The notes below the pieces were generated by a model. The model made no database searches. It saw only the letters and a list, made by a program, of their open reading frames with translations, and was not told where the DNA came from. Positions 43,087-51,772 of a DNA stretch of 64,000 bases are shown here, one piece after another. This DNA is from Rhodococcus oxybenzonivorans (lineage in GTDB: Bacteria > Actinomycetota > Actinomycetes > Mycobacteriales > Mycobacteriaceae), in the NCBI RefSeq assembly GCF_003130705.1, contig NZ_CP021354.1:5766001-5830000 (forward strand), written 5' to 3'. Position numbers and translations under genes: made by a program. Every line of letters begins with the position of its first letter. Position 1 is the first letter of the stretch.

Positions 43087-44501
43087 AACACCTCCCCGTT
43101 GCCGTCGGGCGATTCCGGCAGCGTCACGGTTACCTCGAGACCGTGCGGCTGCGCGGCCGCCACCGTGAGGGAACCACCACCGTTGTCAGCGAGAGCGGTG
43201 GCGATGGACAACCCCAGACCGGTGCCCGGCCGGCCGGATCCGGACCCGCGAAAGAAGCGCGAGGACAACTTGTCGACCTCGTCTTCGGACACCCCGACGC
43301 CGTCATCGCTCACCCGGATACGGATGCCGGACTCCGTCTTCCGGGTGTCGATTCGCACCGTCGACCCGGAACCCGCATAGGTGTGCGCGTTGCTGAGCAG
43401 CACGTCGAGGATCTGAGCGAGCTGACTGGACCGGAAGTCGGCGAACAAGGGCTCGTCGGTGCCGTCCGAGGTCGCGGCCATCCCCGACTCCGCCAGCGCC
43501 TCCGCCCACGCGTCGAGCCGGTCGGCGACCACTGCACCGACGTCGCAGCCGCCGTGCGAGGTCTCGGCGGGTGCCTCGGCGACTGCCAATGCCAGCAGTC
43601 CGTCGAGGATTCCGCCGAGGCGGTCCACTTCCATACTCGTCCGGCGATAGGTTTCCGCCCCCGCCTCGCGGACGTGCGGGCCGAGAGAATCCAATCGAAT
43701 ATGTAAAGCCGCCAGCGGGTTCCGAAGTTGATGCGCGGTATCGGCGATGAGTCGGCGCTGTGCGTGGGCGGAAGCCTGAACGGCGCCCGCCATGGTGTCG
43801 AAGGCCCGCGCAAGTTCCTGCACCTCCGGCGGTCCGGTGTAGCGGTCCGCGGAGTTGCCGGCAGTGCGACGGGTCCACGGCTTCGGCGACGGGACGGCGT
43901 CCGCGAGGGCAGCGACGCCGGCAGTCAGTGCGCCGAGTGGACGAACGGTCCACCGGGACAGCGCGATGGCCACAGCGGTCACCGCCACCAGCGCCGCGAG
44001 CGCCCCGGCGGTGATCACCAGCCACGACGTCCGGATCGACTCGCGCGCCGCTCGGGTGGACACCTCGAGGACGACGGCGCCGTCGACCTGCGCCCCGGTG
44101 CCGACGGGGACGGCAGAGAGGACACGGTCCGCCGACCACGGTGTCAGCGAACCGCCGATGCCCTTCTTCTGATTTCGGAGTCCGGCCGTGATCGCCTCGC
44201 CCACGCCCGGGTCGGCCGGCGACAGTCCCGCTCCGGCGCGGACGCCGCCCCGAGCGTCCACGATAAGAACCCCCTCGCCGTACAACTCGTGGTAGCGCGC
44301 CACTTCCTCCCGCAACAACGCAGCACTGCCGGGGGCCTGCGTCTGCCCGGCGAGGCTGGCGAAATGTGTAGCATCCGCCTCCCGGCTCAAGCGGAGGGCC
44401 TGCGTTCTCCCGGCGCCGGTGGCCAGAGCGAGGGGAACCGCGAACGCCACCACCGCGAGGGCCGCGAACACCAGCAGGACGGCGAGCACCCGTCGCCGCA
44501 C
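43083..44501 (-). CDS. sensor histidine kinase (TctE/OmpR-partner type)
   Basis: A 472-residue kinase: transmembrane helix near residues 5-28, an extracytoplasmic sensing domain of about 130 residues, a second helix (LVITAGALAALVAVTAVAIAL), a HAMP-like linker, the H-box DTAHQLRNPLAAL with the phospho-acceptor His, and an ATPase domain with N-box LLSNAHTY, DDGVGV and GTGLGLSI. GTG 44501 starts one base after the regulator stop. It should sense an extracellular ligand, perhaps through the TAXI lipoprotein encoded next, and phosphorylate the upstream response regulator. Confidence 0.92.
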   Translation of the reverse strand: MRRRVLAVLLVFAALAVVAFAVPLALATGAGRTQALRLSREADATHFASLAGQTQAPGSAALLREEVARYHELYGEGVLIVDARGGVRAGAGLSPADPGVGEAITAGLRNQKKGIGGSLTPWSADRVLSAVPVGTGAQVDGAVVLEVSTRAARESIRTSWLVITAGALAALVAVTAVAIALSRWTVRPLGALTAGVAALADAVPSPKPWTRRTAGNSADRYTGPPEVQELARAFDTMAGAVQASAHAQRRLIADTAHQLRNPLAALHIRLDSLGPHVREAGAETYRRTSMEVDRLGGILDGLLALAVAEAPAETSHGGCDVGAVVADRLDAWAEALAESGMAATSDGTDEPLFADFRSSQLAQILDVLLSNAHTYAGSGSTVRIDTRKTESGIRIRVSDDGVGVSEDEVDKLSSRFFRGSGSGRPGTGLGLSIATALADNGGGSLTVAAAQPHGLEVTVTLPESPDGNGEVL

Positions 44502-44502
44502 G

Positions 44503-45162
44503 TCAGTTGCCCCAGCGGTAACCGTACCCGCGGATGGTCGAAATGAGGCCTGGCCGAGCCAGTTTCGCTCGCAGTCCGGTCATGTGCACGTCCAGGGTGC
44601 GTGAGATCGCCACATAGGCGTCGCCCCACACTGCGTCCATCAGCTGCTGGCGGCTCACCGCGGCGCCGGGCCGGGCGACGAGGACCTCGAGAAGCTCGAA
44701 CTCCTTGGTCGTCAGCGCGATCGGTTCGCCTGCGACCTCCACTTCGCGTGCCGCCAGGTCGACCACCACGTCGCCTTCGGTGATCTGCTGCGAGGCCGGC
44801 CGTTCGGCGGCTCGGCGGCGCTGGGTCACCACGTCGAGCCTGGCCAGCAACTCCGCGAGCCGCGCCGGTTTGACGAGGTAGTCGTCCGCCCCGCCGCGCA
44901 ACCCGCGGACCACCGAACGCTCGTCGTCGCGGGCGGTGAGGATGACGACCGGAACGTCGCTGACGGCCCGCAGCTGCCGAAGCACCTGCAGGCCGTCCGC
45001 ATCGGGGAGACCGAGATCGAGAATCACCGCGTCCATACCGCGATGGCCGAGGAGGAGGTCGGAGCCGCGTCGCATGCGCACCGTGTCGTGGCCGTGGTTC
45101 GCCAGCGCATCCACGAGTGCGTCGCCGACTCCGTCGTCGTCCTCGACCACCGCGATCTGCAC
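44503..45162 (-). CDS. response regulator, OmpR/PhoB family
   Basis: A 219-residue two-domain regulator. Receiver: acidic pocket EDDD (7-10), phospho-acceptor D49 in ILDLGLPDADG and the K in YLVKPARL. DNA-binding: winged helix with LTTKEFELLEVLV and the end STIRGYGYRW. GTG 45162 has GAAGGGAACGG upstream; the longer frame reads into the spacer. It lies 16 bases after the MHS transporter gene, so transporter, regulator, kinase and binding protein look like one operon, and the transporter promoter is the likely target. Confidence 0.93.
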   Translation of the reverse strand: MQIAVVEDDDGVGDALVDALANHGHDTVRMRRGSDLLLGHRGMDAVILDLGLPDADGLQVLRQLRAVSDVPVVILTARDDERSVVRGLRGGADDYLVKPARLAELLARLDVVTQRRRAAERPASQQITEGDVVVDLAAREVEVAGEPIALTTKEFELLEVLVARPGAAVSRQQLMDAVWGDAYVAISRTLDVHMTGLRAKLARPGLISTIRGYGYRWGN

Positions 45163-45178
45163 TTTCCGTTCCCTTCGA

Positions 45179-46546
45179 TCAGCTCCGCGAGTCGACCAGC
45201 TCGACATCGTCGTCCGGGCTGTCGGCCCGGCTGCTCGCCCGGTCGAGCGGCGAACCTTCCGACGTCTCCCGCATGAAGACGTAGACGACGAGCGAGATCG
45301 CGATGCATCCGGTCACATAGTAGAAGAAGAGCGATTCGTGACCGGCCCGTTTCAGGGCGAGGGCGACGGTCTCGACCGTGCCGCCGAAAATCGCCAGCGT
45401 GAGGGCGTACGGCAGTCCGACTCCGAGCGCGCGGACCTTGGTCGGGAACAGCTCGGTCTTCACGATCGCGTTGACCGACGTGTATCCGGTGACGACGGTG
45501 AGGCCCAGCATCATCAGCCCGAAGGCAACCAGCGGATTCGACGTGCTACCCAGCACGGTCATGAGCGGGACCGTCAGCAGGGTTCCACCGACACCGAAGA
45601 AGATGAGCAGCTTGCGCCGGCCGATGCGGTCCGACAGGGCTCCGCCGAGCGGCTGCAACACGATGAAGACCAACAGAGCCGCAAAGTTGATCCACGCGAC
45701 CGTGTCCTTGGAGATGCCGGAGGTGTTGATCATGAACTTCTGCATGTACGTGGTGTACGTGTAGAACGCCACACAGCCACCGAGTGTGAGGGCACACACC
45801 AGCAGGCACTCGCGTGGGTACTGCAGCAGCATCCGGAGCGAACCTTCCTTCGGCCCGTCGTCCGGGGTGTCTGTGTCACGCTTCGACTCCACCTCGTCGG
45901 TGAAAGCCTCGGACTCGTCCATCGTGCGACGCAGCCACATCACCGCGACGGCACCTGCCGCACCGATGACGAACGGAATTCGCCAGCCCCACGACTGCAT
46001 GGCCTCGGCAGGCAACAGCAGTTGCAGGATAATCTGCACACCCAGCGCGAACAGCTGCCCGGCGACGAGGGTCACGTACTGGAAGCTCGAATAGAACCCG
46101 CGCCGACCCGGTGAGGCGACCTCGGCGAGGTACGTGGCGCTGGTGGCGTATTCACCGCCGACCGACAGTCCCTGGAGCATGCGGGCGAGCACGAGGAGCA
46201 CCGGAGCCACCAGTCCGACGCTGTCGTACGACGGCGTGAGCGCGATGACGAGCGAGCCCGCCGCCATCACGGTCACCGACAAGGTGAGCGCCGAGCGGCG
46301 GCCGTGCCGGTCGGCGTACCGCCCCATGACCCAGCCGCCGATCGGCCGCATCAGGAATCCGACCGCGAAAACAGCTGCTGTCGAGAGCAACTGGGCCGTG
46401 GTGTCGCCCTCGGGGAAGAACTCCTTCGCGAAGTACACGCTGAACGCCGCGTAGACGTACCAGTCGTACCACTCGATCAGATTGCCGACCGAACCTTTCA
46501 AGACGTTGCCGATCACTCGGCGCTCACCAGTCTGTGCGGTGCTCAC
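45179..46546 (-). CDS. MFS transporter, metabolite:H+ symporter (MHS) family
   Basis: A 455-residue, 12-helix transporter of the KgtP/ProP/ShiA-type MHS family: GNLIEWYDWYVYAAFSVYFA in helix 1, then GRYADRHGRRSAL and RMLQGLSVGGEYATS, both MHS signatures. GTG 46546 has GGAAGGAG upstream. MHS transporters import dicarboxylates, aromatic acids or osmolytes. It sits between a two-component system it probably shares an operon with and the glutarate-type catabolic genes upstream, so a C5-type dicarboxylate is a reasonable but unproven substrate. Confidence 0.9.
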   Translation of the reverse strand: MSTAQTGERRVIGNVLKGSVGNLIEWYDWYVYAAFSVYFAKEFFPEGDTTAQLLSTAAVFAVGFLMRPIGGWVMGRYADRHGRRSALTLSVTVMAAGSLVIALTPSYDSVGLVAPVLLVLARMLQGLSVGGEYATSATYLAEVASPGRRGFYSSFQYVTLVAGQLFALGVQIILQLLLPAEAMQSWGWRIPFVIGAAGAVAVMWLRRTMDESEAFTDEVESKRDTDTPDDGPKEGSLRMLLQYPRECLLVCALTLGGCVAFYTYTTYMQKFMINTSGISKDTVAWINFAALLVFIVLQPLGGALSDRIGRRKLLIFFGVGGTLLTVPLMTVLGSTSNPLVAFGLMMLGLTVVTGYTSVNAIVKTELFPTKVRALGVGLPYALTLAIFGGTVETVALALKRAGHESLFFYYVTGCIAISLVVYVFMRETSEGSPLDRASSRADSPDDDVELVDSRS

Positions 46547-46628
46547 GTGGACTCCTTCCGATGTCCTGAATCTCTCCGTTCCCACCACAGTGGGGCAGGT
46601 CACAGACATTCGGAAGGGTCCGCGGGGG

Positions 46629-46649
46629 TTCCTAACACTCTCTTAGGAA
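46629..46649. promoter_or_regulatory. inverted repeat upstream of MHS transporter
   Basis: TTCCTAA (46629-46635) and TTAGGAA (46643-46649) are perfect inverted repeats around a 7-base centre, flanked by GGGGG and CCCCC. About 85-105 bases upstream of the transporter start; it may be an operator or, with the flanking G/C runs, a second terminator of the CoA-transferase transcript. Confidence 0.45.
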
Positions 46650-46656
46650 AGTCCCC

Positions 46657-46700
46657 CTGTGAGTACTTCTTAACCGCGGGGGGTTAAGAAGTACTCACAG
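46657..46700. repeat. palindromic repeat copy 1, overlaps CoA-transferase stop
   Basis: Perfect 19-base arms (46657-46675 and 46682-46700) with a 6-base loop GCGGGG. Core GTGAGTACTT ... AAGTACTCAC. The right arm encodes the last residues VSTS and the TAA stop of the CoA-transferase on the minus strand. Related copies are at 52568-52619 and 56575-56614. Probably a terminator-like dispersed element. Confidence 0.9.
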
Positions 46701-47838
46701 CTGGGGTGTCCTCGCCCAGCAGCGGCGGCGCGCTGCGGTACCTCGCCGGGGTGGCACTGAGCCGGATCGGGTTCGCCACCTGCCGCACGGGTGAGTCCCG
46801 GCGTGGATCGTCGATCTCGACCACCGGATTCAGCCCGAGACGCTCGGCCAGCGCGACGGCATCGGCGATGTCATTGAGCGGCCCGCACGGGACACCCTGC
46901 GCGGCCAGCTTCTCGAACCATTCATCTGCCGACCCTGCGGACAGCGCTTCGGTGAGGTCCCGGACCAATTCCCCGCGGTGCGCCACCCGTTGCGTGTTGG
47001 TGGCGTACCGCTCGTCGTCGGCGAGGTGCGGAACTCCGAGAACCTTCACCAGAGAGGTGAATTGGCGATCATTGCCCACCGCGAGCACGAGCGGGCGGTC
47101 TCCGGTGTCGAAGACCTCGTACGGCGCGATGCTGGGATGCCGGTTGCCCATGGCCTGCGGAACGACACCCGCGCCCACATACCCGGACGTCTGGTTCACG
47201 AGGGCGGACAGCAACGACGACAGCAGGTTCACCTCGACCCGCTGTCCCTCGCCGGTCCGGTCACGGTGACGCAACGCAGCCAGGATCCCGACCGCGGCGT
47301 GCAGCCCGGTGATGACGTCGACGACGGCAACCCCGACCTTGGTCGGGACGCCGGGTTCGGGACCGGTGATGCTCATCAACCCGCCGACGGCCTGGATGAG
47401 CAGGTCGTAGCCGGGCAGGTTGTTGTGTCCACCGAACCCCGTCACCGAGCAGTAGACGACGTCGGGATTGGAATCCCGCACCGCGTCGTAGCCGAGACCG
47501 AGCCGGTCCATGGTGCCGGGCAGGAAGTTTTCCACCACGACATCCGCCCGGGCGACGAGTTCCCGCGCCTGCTGAAGGTCGGTGGGGCTGCGCAAGTCCC
47601 AGGCGACGGACTGTTTATTGCGGTTCACCGATTGGAAGTAGGTCGACTCCTCGCCCACCCACGGCGGTCCCCACTGCCGGGTGTCGTCCCCGACGCCCGC
47701 ACGCTCGACCTTCACCACCTCGGCGCCGAGATCGGCGAGGAGCATCGTGGCATACGGTCCGGCCAGCACCCGGCCGAAATCGGCGATCAGCAGACCGTCG
47801 AGCGAAGCACGCCGACCCGACTCGAGCGACCCGCTCAC
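46684..47838 (-). CDS. family III CoA-transferase, probable succinyl-CoA:glutarate type
   Basis: A 384-residue CaiB/BaiF enzyme: SLDGLLIADFGRVLAGPYATM, LADLGAEVVKVE and SVNRNKQSVAWDLRS are family hallmarks; the Asp in LPGYDLLIQA is the probable acyl acceptor. GTG 47838 overlaps the glutaryl-CoA dehydrogenase stop (GTGA). The pairing resembles the human SUGCT-GCDH route, in which glutarate is converted to glutaryl-CoA. The C-terminus (AVSTS) and stop lie inside a dispersed palindrome, so the original end may have been replaced. Confidence 0.88.
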   Translation of the reverse strand: MSGSLESGRRASLDGLLIADFGRVLAGPYATMLLADLGAEVVKVERAGVGDDTRQWGPPWVGEESTYFQSVNRNKQSVAWDLRSPTDLQQARELVARADVVVENFLPGTMDRLGLGYDAVRDSNPDVVYCSVTGFGGHNNLPGYDLLIQAVGGLMSITGPEPGVPTKVGVAVVDVITGLHAAVGILAALRHRDRTGEGQRVEVNLLSSLLSALVNQTSGYVGAGVVPQAMGNRHPSIAPYEVFDTGDRPLVLAVGNDRQFTSLVKVLGVPHLADDERYATNTQRVAHRGELVRDLTEALSAGSADEWFEKLAAQGVPCGPLNDIADAVALAERLGLNPVVEIDDPRRDSPVRQVANPIRLSATPARYRSAPPLLGEDTPAVSTS

Positions 47839-49007
47839 CTGAACGCGGCCTCGCCCGTCAACGCCTTGCCGATGGTGAGTTGGTGCACCTCGGACGTGCC
47901 CTCGTAGGTGAGTACGGACTCGAGGTTGTTGGCGTGCCGAATGACGGGGTACTCCAACGTGATTCCATTGGCACCGAGAATGGTACGGCATTCGCGGGCG
48001 ATGGCGATGGCCTCGCGGACGTTGTTCAGCTTGCCGGTGCTCACCTGTTCGGGCCGGACCTCGCCGCGGTCCTTGAGACGTCCGAGATGGTAAGCGAGCA
48101 GGTGACCCTTGCCGACCTCGAGCGCCATGTCCGCGATCTTCACCTGAGTGATCTGATAGGCGGCCAACGACTTGTCGAACACCTGACGGTCCTGGGCGTA
48201 GGAGATGGCGGTCTCGAGGCAGTCGCGGGCGGCACCCATCGCACCGAAGATGATGCCGAATCGGGCCTCGTTGAGGCAGCCGAGCGGACCGGACAGCCCC
48301 TTGGCCTCCGGCAGCATTGCGGAAGCGGGCAGCCGGACGTCCTCGAGCACGAGTTCCGAGGTGACGGACGCCCGCAGCGACATCTTGTGCTTGATCTCCG
48401 GCGCCGAGAAGCCGGGGGTGTCGGTGGGCACGACGAATCCGCGAATGCCGTCGTCGGTGCGCGCCCACACGACCGCGACGTCCGCGACGGACCCGTTGGT
48501 GATCCACATCTTCGTGCCATTGAGAATCCAGTCCTCACCGTCCCGCTTGGCATTGGTGCGCATCCCGGCGGGGTTGGAGCCGAAGTCGGGCTCGGTGAGG
48601 CCGAAGCAGCCGATCGCCTGGCCGACGGCCATACGGGGCAGCCACTCCTGCTTCTGGTCCTCGCTGCCGTAGCGGTGAATCGCGTACATCGCCAGCGAGC
48701 CCTGCACCGATACCAGGCTCCGGATTCCGGAGTCGACGGCCTCGAGTTCGAGGCAGGCCAGACCGTAGGCGGAGGCGCTCATACCGGCGCAGCCGTACCC
48801 CTCGAGGTGCATACCCAGCACACCGAGCTCACCGAGGCCTTCTGCCAGCTCGCGCACCGGCAGCGCCGCGGCCTCGAACCACTCCCCAATGTGGGGGCGG
48901 ATGCGCTCGTCGGCGAAGCGGCGCACGGTGTCGCGGATCGCGATCTCCTCGGCGTCGAGGAGGGCGTCGAGAGCGAAGAGCTGGGACAGGGACTGTGGGT
49001 CGGACAT
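47835..49007 (-). CDS. gcdH: glutaryl-CoA dehydrogenase-like acyl-CoA dehydrogenase
   Basis: A 390-residue flavoprotein with GcdH hallmarks: SVQGSLAMYAIHRYGSEDQK, GLTEPDFGSNPAGMRT, WITNGSVAD and TYEGTSEVHQLTIG with E369 as catalytic base, ending LTGEAAF as in GcdH. It would oxidatively decarboxylate glutaryl-CoA to crotonyl-CoA and CO2. ATG 49007 has GGAGGA upstream. Divergent from a LacI regulator with operator-like repeats between. Crotonyl-CoA could be handled by the many hydratases and thiolases in the region. Confidence 0.85.
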   Translation of the reverse strand: MSDPQSLSQLFALDALLDAEEIAIRDTVRRFADERIRPHIGEWFEAAALPVRELAEGLGELGVLGMHLEGYGCAGMSASAYGLACLELEAVDSGIRSLVSVQGSLAMYAIHRYGSEDQKQEWLPRMAVGQAIGCFGLTEPDFGSNPAGMRTNAKRDGEDWILNGTKMWITNGSVADVAVVWARTDDGIRGFVVPTDTPGFSAPEIKHKMSLRASVTSELVLEDVRLPASAMLPEAKGLSGPLGCLNEARFGIIFGAMGAARDCLETAISYAQDRQVFDKSLAAYQITQVKIADMALEVGKGHLLAYHLGRLKDRGEVRPEQVSTGKLNNVREAIAIARECRTILGANGITLEYPVIRHANNLESVLTYEGTSEVHQLTIGKALTGEAAFR

Positions 49008-49037
49008 GGTTCCTCCACGGGGCCGGTGGGGCTGGTG

Positions 49038-49076
49038 TGCAAACGTTCGCAAGAACGATTGCACGAACGATTTCGT
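49038..49076. promoter_or_regulatory. LacI operator candidates between gcdH and lacI-type gene
   Basis: TGCAAACGTTC (49038-49048) and GAACGATTGCA (49053-49063) are inverted with 10 of 11 matching bases around GCAA, and a second smaller repeat ACGAA-CGAT-TTCGT follows (49063-49076). CG-centred, A/T-flanked symmetry is typical of LacI-family sites. The spot is 31-69 bases upstream of gcdH. Confidence 0.65.
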
Positions 49077-49157
49077 CACGTAGACTAGGGCGCGTTTCCG
49101 ATTGCCGTCAACCACGCGGCAGGCCGTACCCCCCACCCCCGAGCGCGAGGATTGCCT

Positions 49158-50192
49158 GTGAACTTGCCGGACCGCCCGACACGCACCTCCGGGCGTCCGC
49201 CGACCCTCCGAGAGATCGCGGAACGCGCCGGGGTCCACGTGTCGACGGCGTCTCGCGTGCTCAGGCAGCCCGAACCCGCGGACGGCTGGTCGGAGGCCGC
49301 GATACGGGTCCGCGAGGTGGCGGTCGAACTCGGCTACCAGCCGAATCTGTGGGCGGCCAGCCTGCGGACGCGCAAGACCACCACCCTCGGTGTCGTCATG
49401 CCGCGGCTCACCGACGGCGTGGTCGCGACCATGTTCCAGGGCATCGAGGAGACTGCCACGGCCGCAGGATATTCGGTCCTGTTGTCCAGCCCGCCGGACG
49501 ATCTCGACGCCCAGCGCAAAGCCATCGAGTTCCTCGTCAGCAGGCAGGTGGACGGGCTGCTGCTCAGCAGCCTGCACAGCCCCGGACAGGAGTTCGTCGA
49601 ATCACTGTCGGTGGGTGCGCTGCCGATGCTCCAACTCAACCGGCATGCCGACGTCGGCCTGCCGTTCGTGTCCGGTGACGACCACCGGGGCGGATACCTC
49701 GCCGGCCGGCACCTCCTCGATCGGGGTTTCACCGACGTCGCCGTCATCGCGGGGCCCGAACACGCCAGCACCTCCCGCGGCCGGGTGGCCGGATTCCGCG
49801 ACGCGCTGGCCGAAGACGGGATCGCACTGCCCCCGGACCGCCTCGTCCGCTCGGACTTCGACGTGTCGGGTGGCGTCGAAGCCGCCGGCATCCTGCTCGA
49901 CCGCGACGCACGTCCCGACGCGATTTTCACTGTCAGCGACACCATCGCCATCGGTGTTCTGGGTGTCGCCCGCGACCTCGGTCTGCGCATACCGGACGAC
50001 CTCGCACTGGTCGGCTACAACGACATTCCGGTGGTCGCCCAGCTACCGGTGCCGCTGACGACGGTGCGATCACCGGCCCGTCTCATCGGAGCGACAGGCG
50101 TGCGTCACCTGCTGTCGCTGATCGCCGGTCACGACGTGGAGTCGGTGCAACTTCCCGTCGAACTCGTCGAGAGGGCGTCGACCAGGCGGTGA
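49158..50192 (+). CDS. LacI family transcriptional regulator
   Basis: A 344-residue LacI/GalR repressor. The N-terminal headpiece is PTLREIAERAGVHVSTASRV followed by the hinge helix LGYQPNLWAASLRT; a periplasmic-binding-protein-like effector domain follows (LGVVMPRL through FTVSDTIAIGVL). GTG 49158 has GCGAGG upstream; TTG 49152 is an alternative. Divergent from gcdH and its CoA-transferase, which it probably represses until the substrate or a CoA ester appears. Confidence 0.92.
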   Translation: MNLPDRPTRTSGRPPTLREIAERAGVHVSTASRVLRQPEPADGWSEAAIRVREVAVELGYQPNLWAASLRTRKTTTLGVVMPRLTDGVVATMFQGIEETATAAGYSVLLSSPPDDLDAQRKAIEFLVSRQVDGLLLSSLHSPGQEFVESLSVGALPMLQLNRHADVGLPFVSGDDHRGGYLAGRHLLDRGFTDVAVIAGPEHASTSRGRVAGFRDALAEDGIALPPDRLVRSDFDVSGGVEAAGILLDRDARPDAIFTVSDTIAIGVLGVARDLGLRIPDDLALVGYNDIPVVAQLPVPLTTVRSPARLIGATGVRHLLSLIAGHDVESVQLPVELVERASTRR

Positions 50193-51716
50193 TCAGAGCG
50201 TCACTCTCAGTTCCCGTTTGAGCAACTTGCCGCTTTGATTGCGGGGCAGTTCGTCGACGAAGACCACCTGCTTCGGCACCTTGAACGGCGCGATGCGCTC
50301 CTTGACGTGCGCGATGAGCCCGTCGGGTGTCACTCCGGTCGCGTTCTCCCGCAGCACCACCACCGCGGTGATCGCCTCGATCCATTTGTCGTCCGGCGTC
50401 CCGATGACGGCCACCTCGGCGACGTCCGGATGCGTGTAGACGGCGTCCTCGACCTCCCGCGAGGCCACGAGAATGCCGCCGGTGTTGATGACGTCCTTGA
50501 TACGGTCGACCACGGTGATATAACCGTCCGCGTCGCGCGTGACCAGGTCGCCCGAGTGAAACCAGCCGTCACGGAAGGCTTCTGCCGTGGCATCGGGGTT
50601 GTCCCAGTACCCCAGACACAGCTGGGGTGAACGGTAGAGGACCTCACCGGGGGTGCCGTCCGGGACGTCATTGCCGTCCGGATCCACCACCCGCGTCTCG
50701 ACGAAGAACACTGCCTTGCCACACGACGACGGCCGATCCTCGTGCTCCTCCGGTTGCAGCACCGTGGCCAGCGGACCGATCTCGGACTGCCCGAAACAGT
50801 TGTAGAAACCGAGGTCGGGGTAGCGTTCACGCAGCCGGTTCAGCACCGTCACCGGCATGATCGACGCGCCGTACTGTGCCTTCTTCAGCGAGGACAGGTC
50901 GCGTGTCTCCAGATCCGGATGTCCGGCGAGCGGCACCCACACCGTCGGGGCGAGAAACAGCGATCCGATGCGATCGTCCTCGATTCGCCGCAGAATCTCC
51001 GGGATGTCCGGAGCCTGCATGAGATTCACCGAAGCTCCCACCGACAGGTAGGGCAACATGAAGACGTGCATGCCCGCCGAGTGATAGAGCGGCATGCAGA
51101 TCAACGGGTTGTCGCCGTCGTTCAGCGCGAGCGCGATCACGGAAGACACGTACTCGCACACGAGACCACCATGAGTCATCATGGCGCCCTTCGGCTTCGA
51201 TGTCGTGCCCGACGTGTACAGCAATTGGGCCAGGTCGGTAGAGGCGACCGGCTCCGCGAGGACGGGTACGTCACCGGAACTGCTGTGCGACAGCAGGGAA
51301 CCCTCGGCGTCGCGCAGGGGTACGACATGGCGCAGGTCGAGCCCATCGCGGACGGAGTCGAGTGTTCCCGCAAGCGCCGGGTCGACCAGTGCCGCACTGC
51401 TGCCGGACTGCGACACCAGGTAGGTCAGCTCATCACCCTTCAATGCGTAGTTGACGGGTACGTGCACCAGACCGGCACGCGCACAGGCAAGGAACCCGAT
51501 GACGTAGGCATCCGAATTGGTGCCGTACGCGGCGACGCGTTCCCCCGTCCGAAGCCCGAGGGACTGCAGGTACGCGGCGGCCCGGCTCACCGCGTCGTCG
51601 AGTTCGCGGTACGTCCACGTGCGCTCCTCGAAGAGCAGAGCCGTGCGGTCGGGGAACTTGGCTGCCGAGCGCCGGAGCACTCCGTCGACGGTATCGGTAT
51701 GCGGATCCAGACTCAT
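50193..51716 (-). CDS. AMP-forming acyl-CoA synthetase
   Basis: A 507-residue ANL enzyme with YTSGTTSKPKG, FGQSEIGP (A5 variant, usually GxTE), SGDLVTRDADG, DRIKDVINTGG and the Lys in NQSGKLLKR. The A5 motif with QSE is found in some fatty-acyl-CoA ligases. ATG 51716 has no strong ribosome site. Its stop directly abuts the LacI-type gene's stop, and it lies downstream of a crotonase on the same strand. Acid specificity unknown. Confidence 0.9.
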   Translation of the reverse strand: MSLDPHTDTVDGVLRRSAAKFPDRTALLFEERTWTYRELDDAVSRAAAYLQSLGLRTGERVAAYGTNSDAYVIGFLACARAGLVHVPVNYALKGDELTYLVSQSGSSAALVDPALAGTLDSVRDGLDLRHVVPLRDAEGSLLSHSSSGDVPVLAEPVASTDLAQLLYTSGTTSKPKGAMMTHGGLVCEYVSSVIALALNDGDNPLICMPLYHSAGMHVFMLPYLSVGASVNLMQAPDIPEILRRIEDDRIGSLFLAPTVWVPLAGHPDLETRDLSSLKKAQYGASIMPVTVLNRLRERYPDLGFYNCFGQSEIGPLATVLQPEEHEDRPSSCGKAVFFVETRVVDPDGNDVPDGTPGEVLYRSPQLCLGYWDNPDATAEAFRDGWFHSGDLVTRDADGYITVVDRIKDVINTGGILVASREVEDAVYTHPDVAEVAVIGTPDDKWIEAITAVVVLRENATGVTPDGLIAHVKERIAPFKVPKQVVFVDELPRNQSGKLLKRELRVTL

Positions 51717-51772
51717 ACCCGAAGGTTATAGGACGTCCAACTATGCCGCCTGAGGTTTCACCATGCCGACGC

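Noticed and set aside
46657..46700. Palindromes as insertion-sequence ends or CRISPR repeats
   Set aside because: No transposase lies between copies, no flanking duplications are evident, and copies are single, kilobases apart and symmetric, so a dispersed terminator-like repeat fits better.
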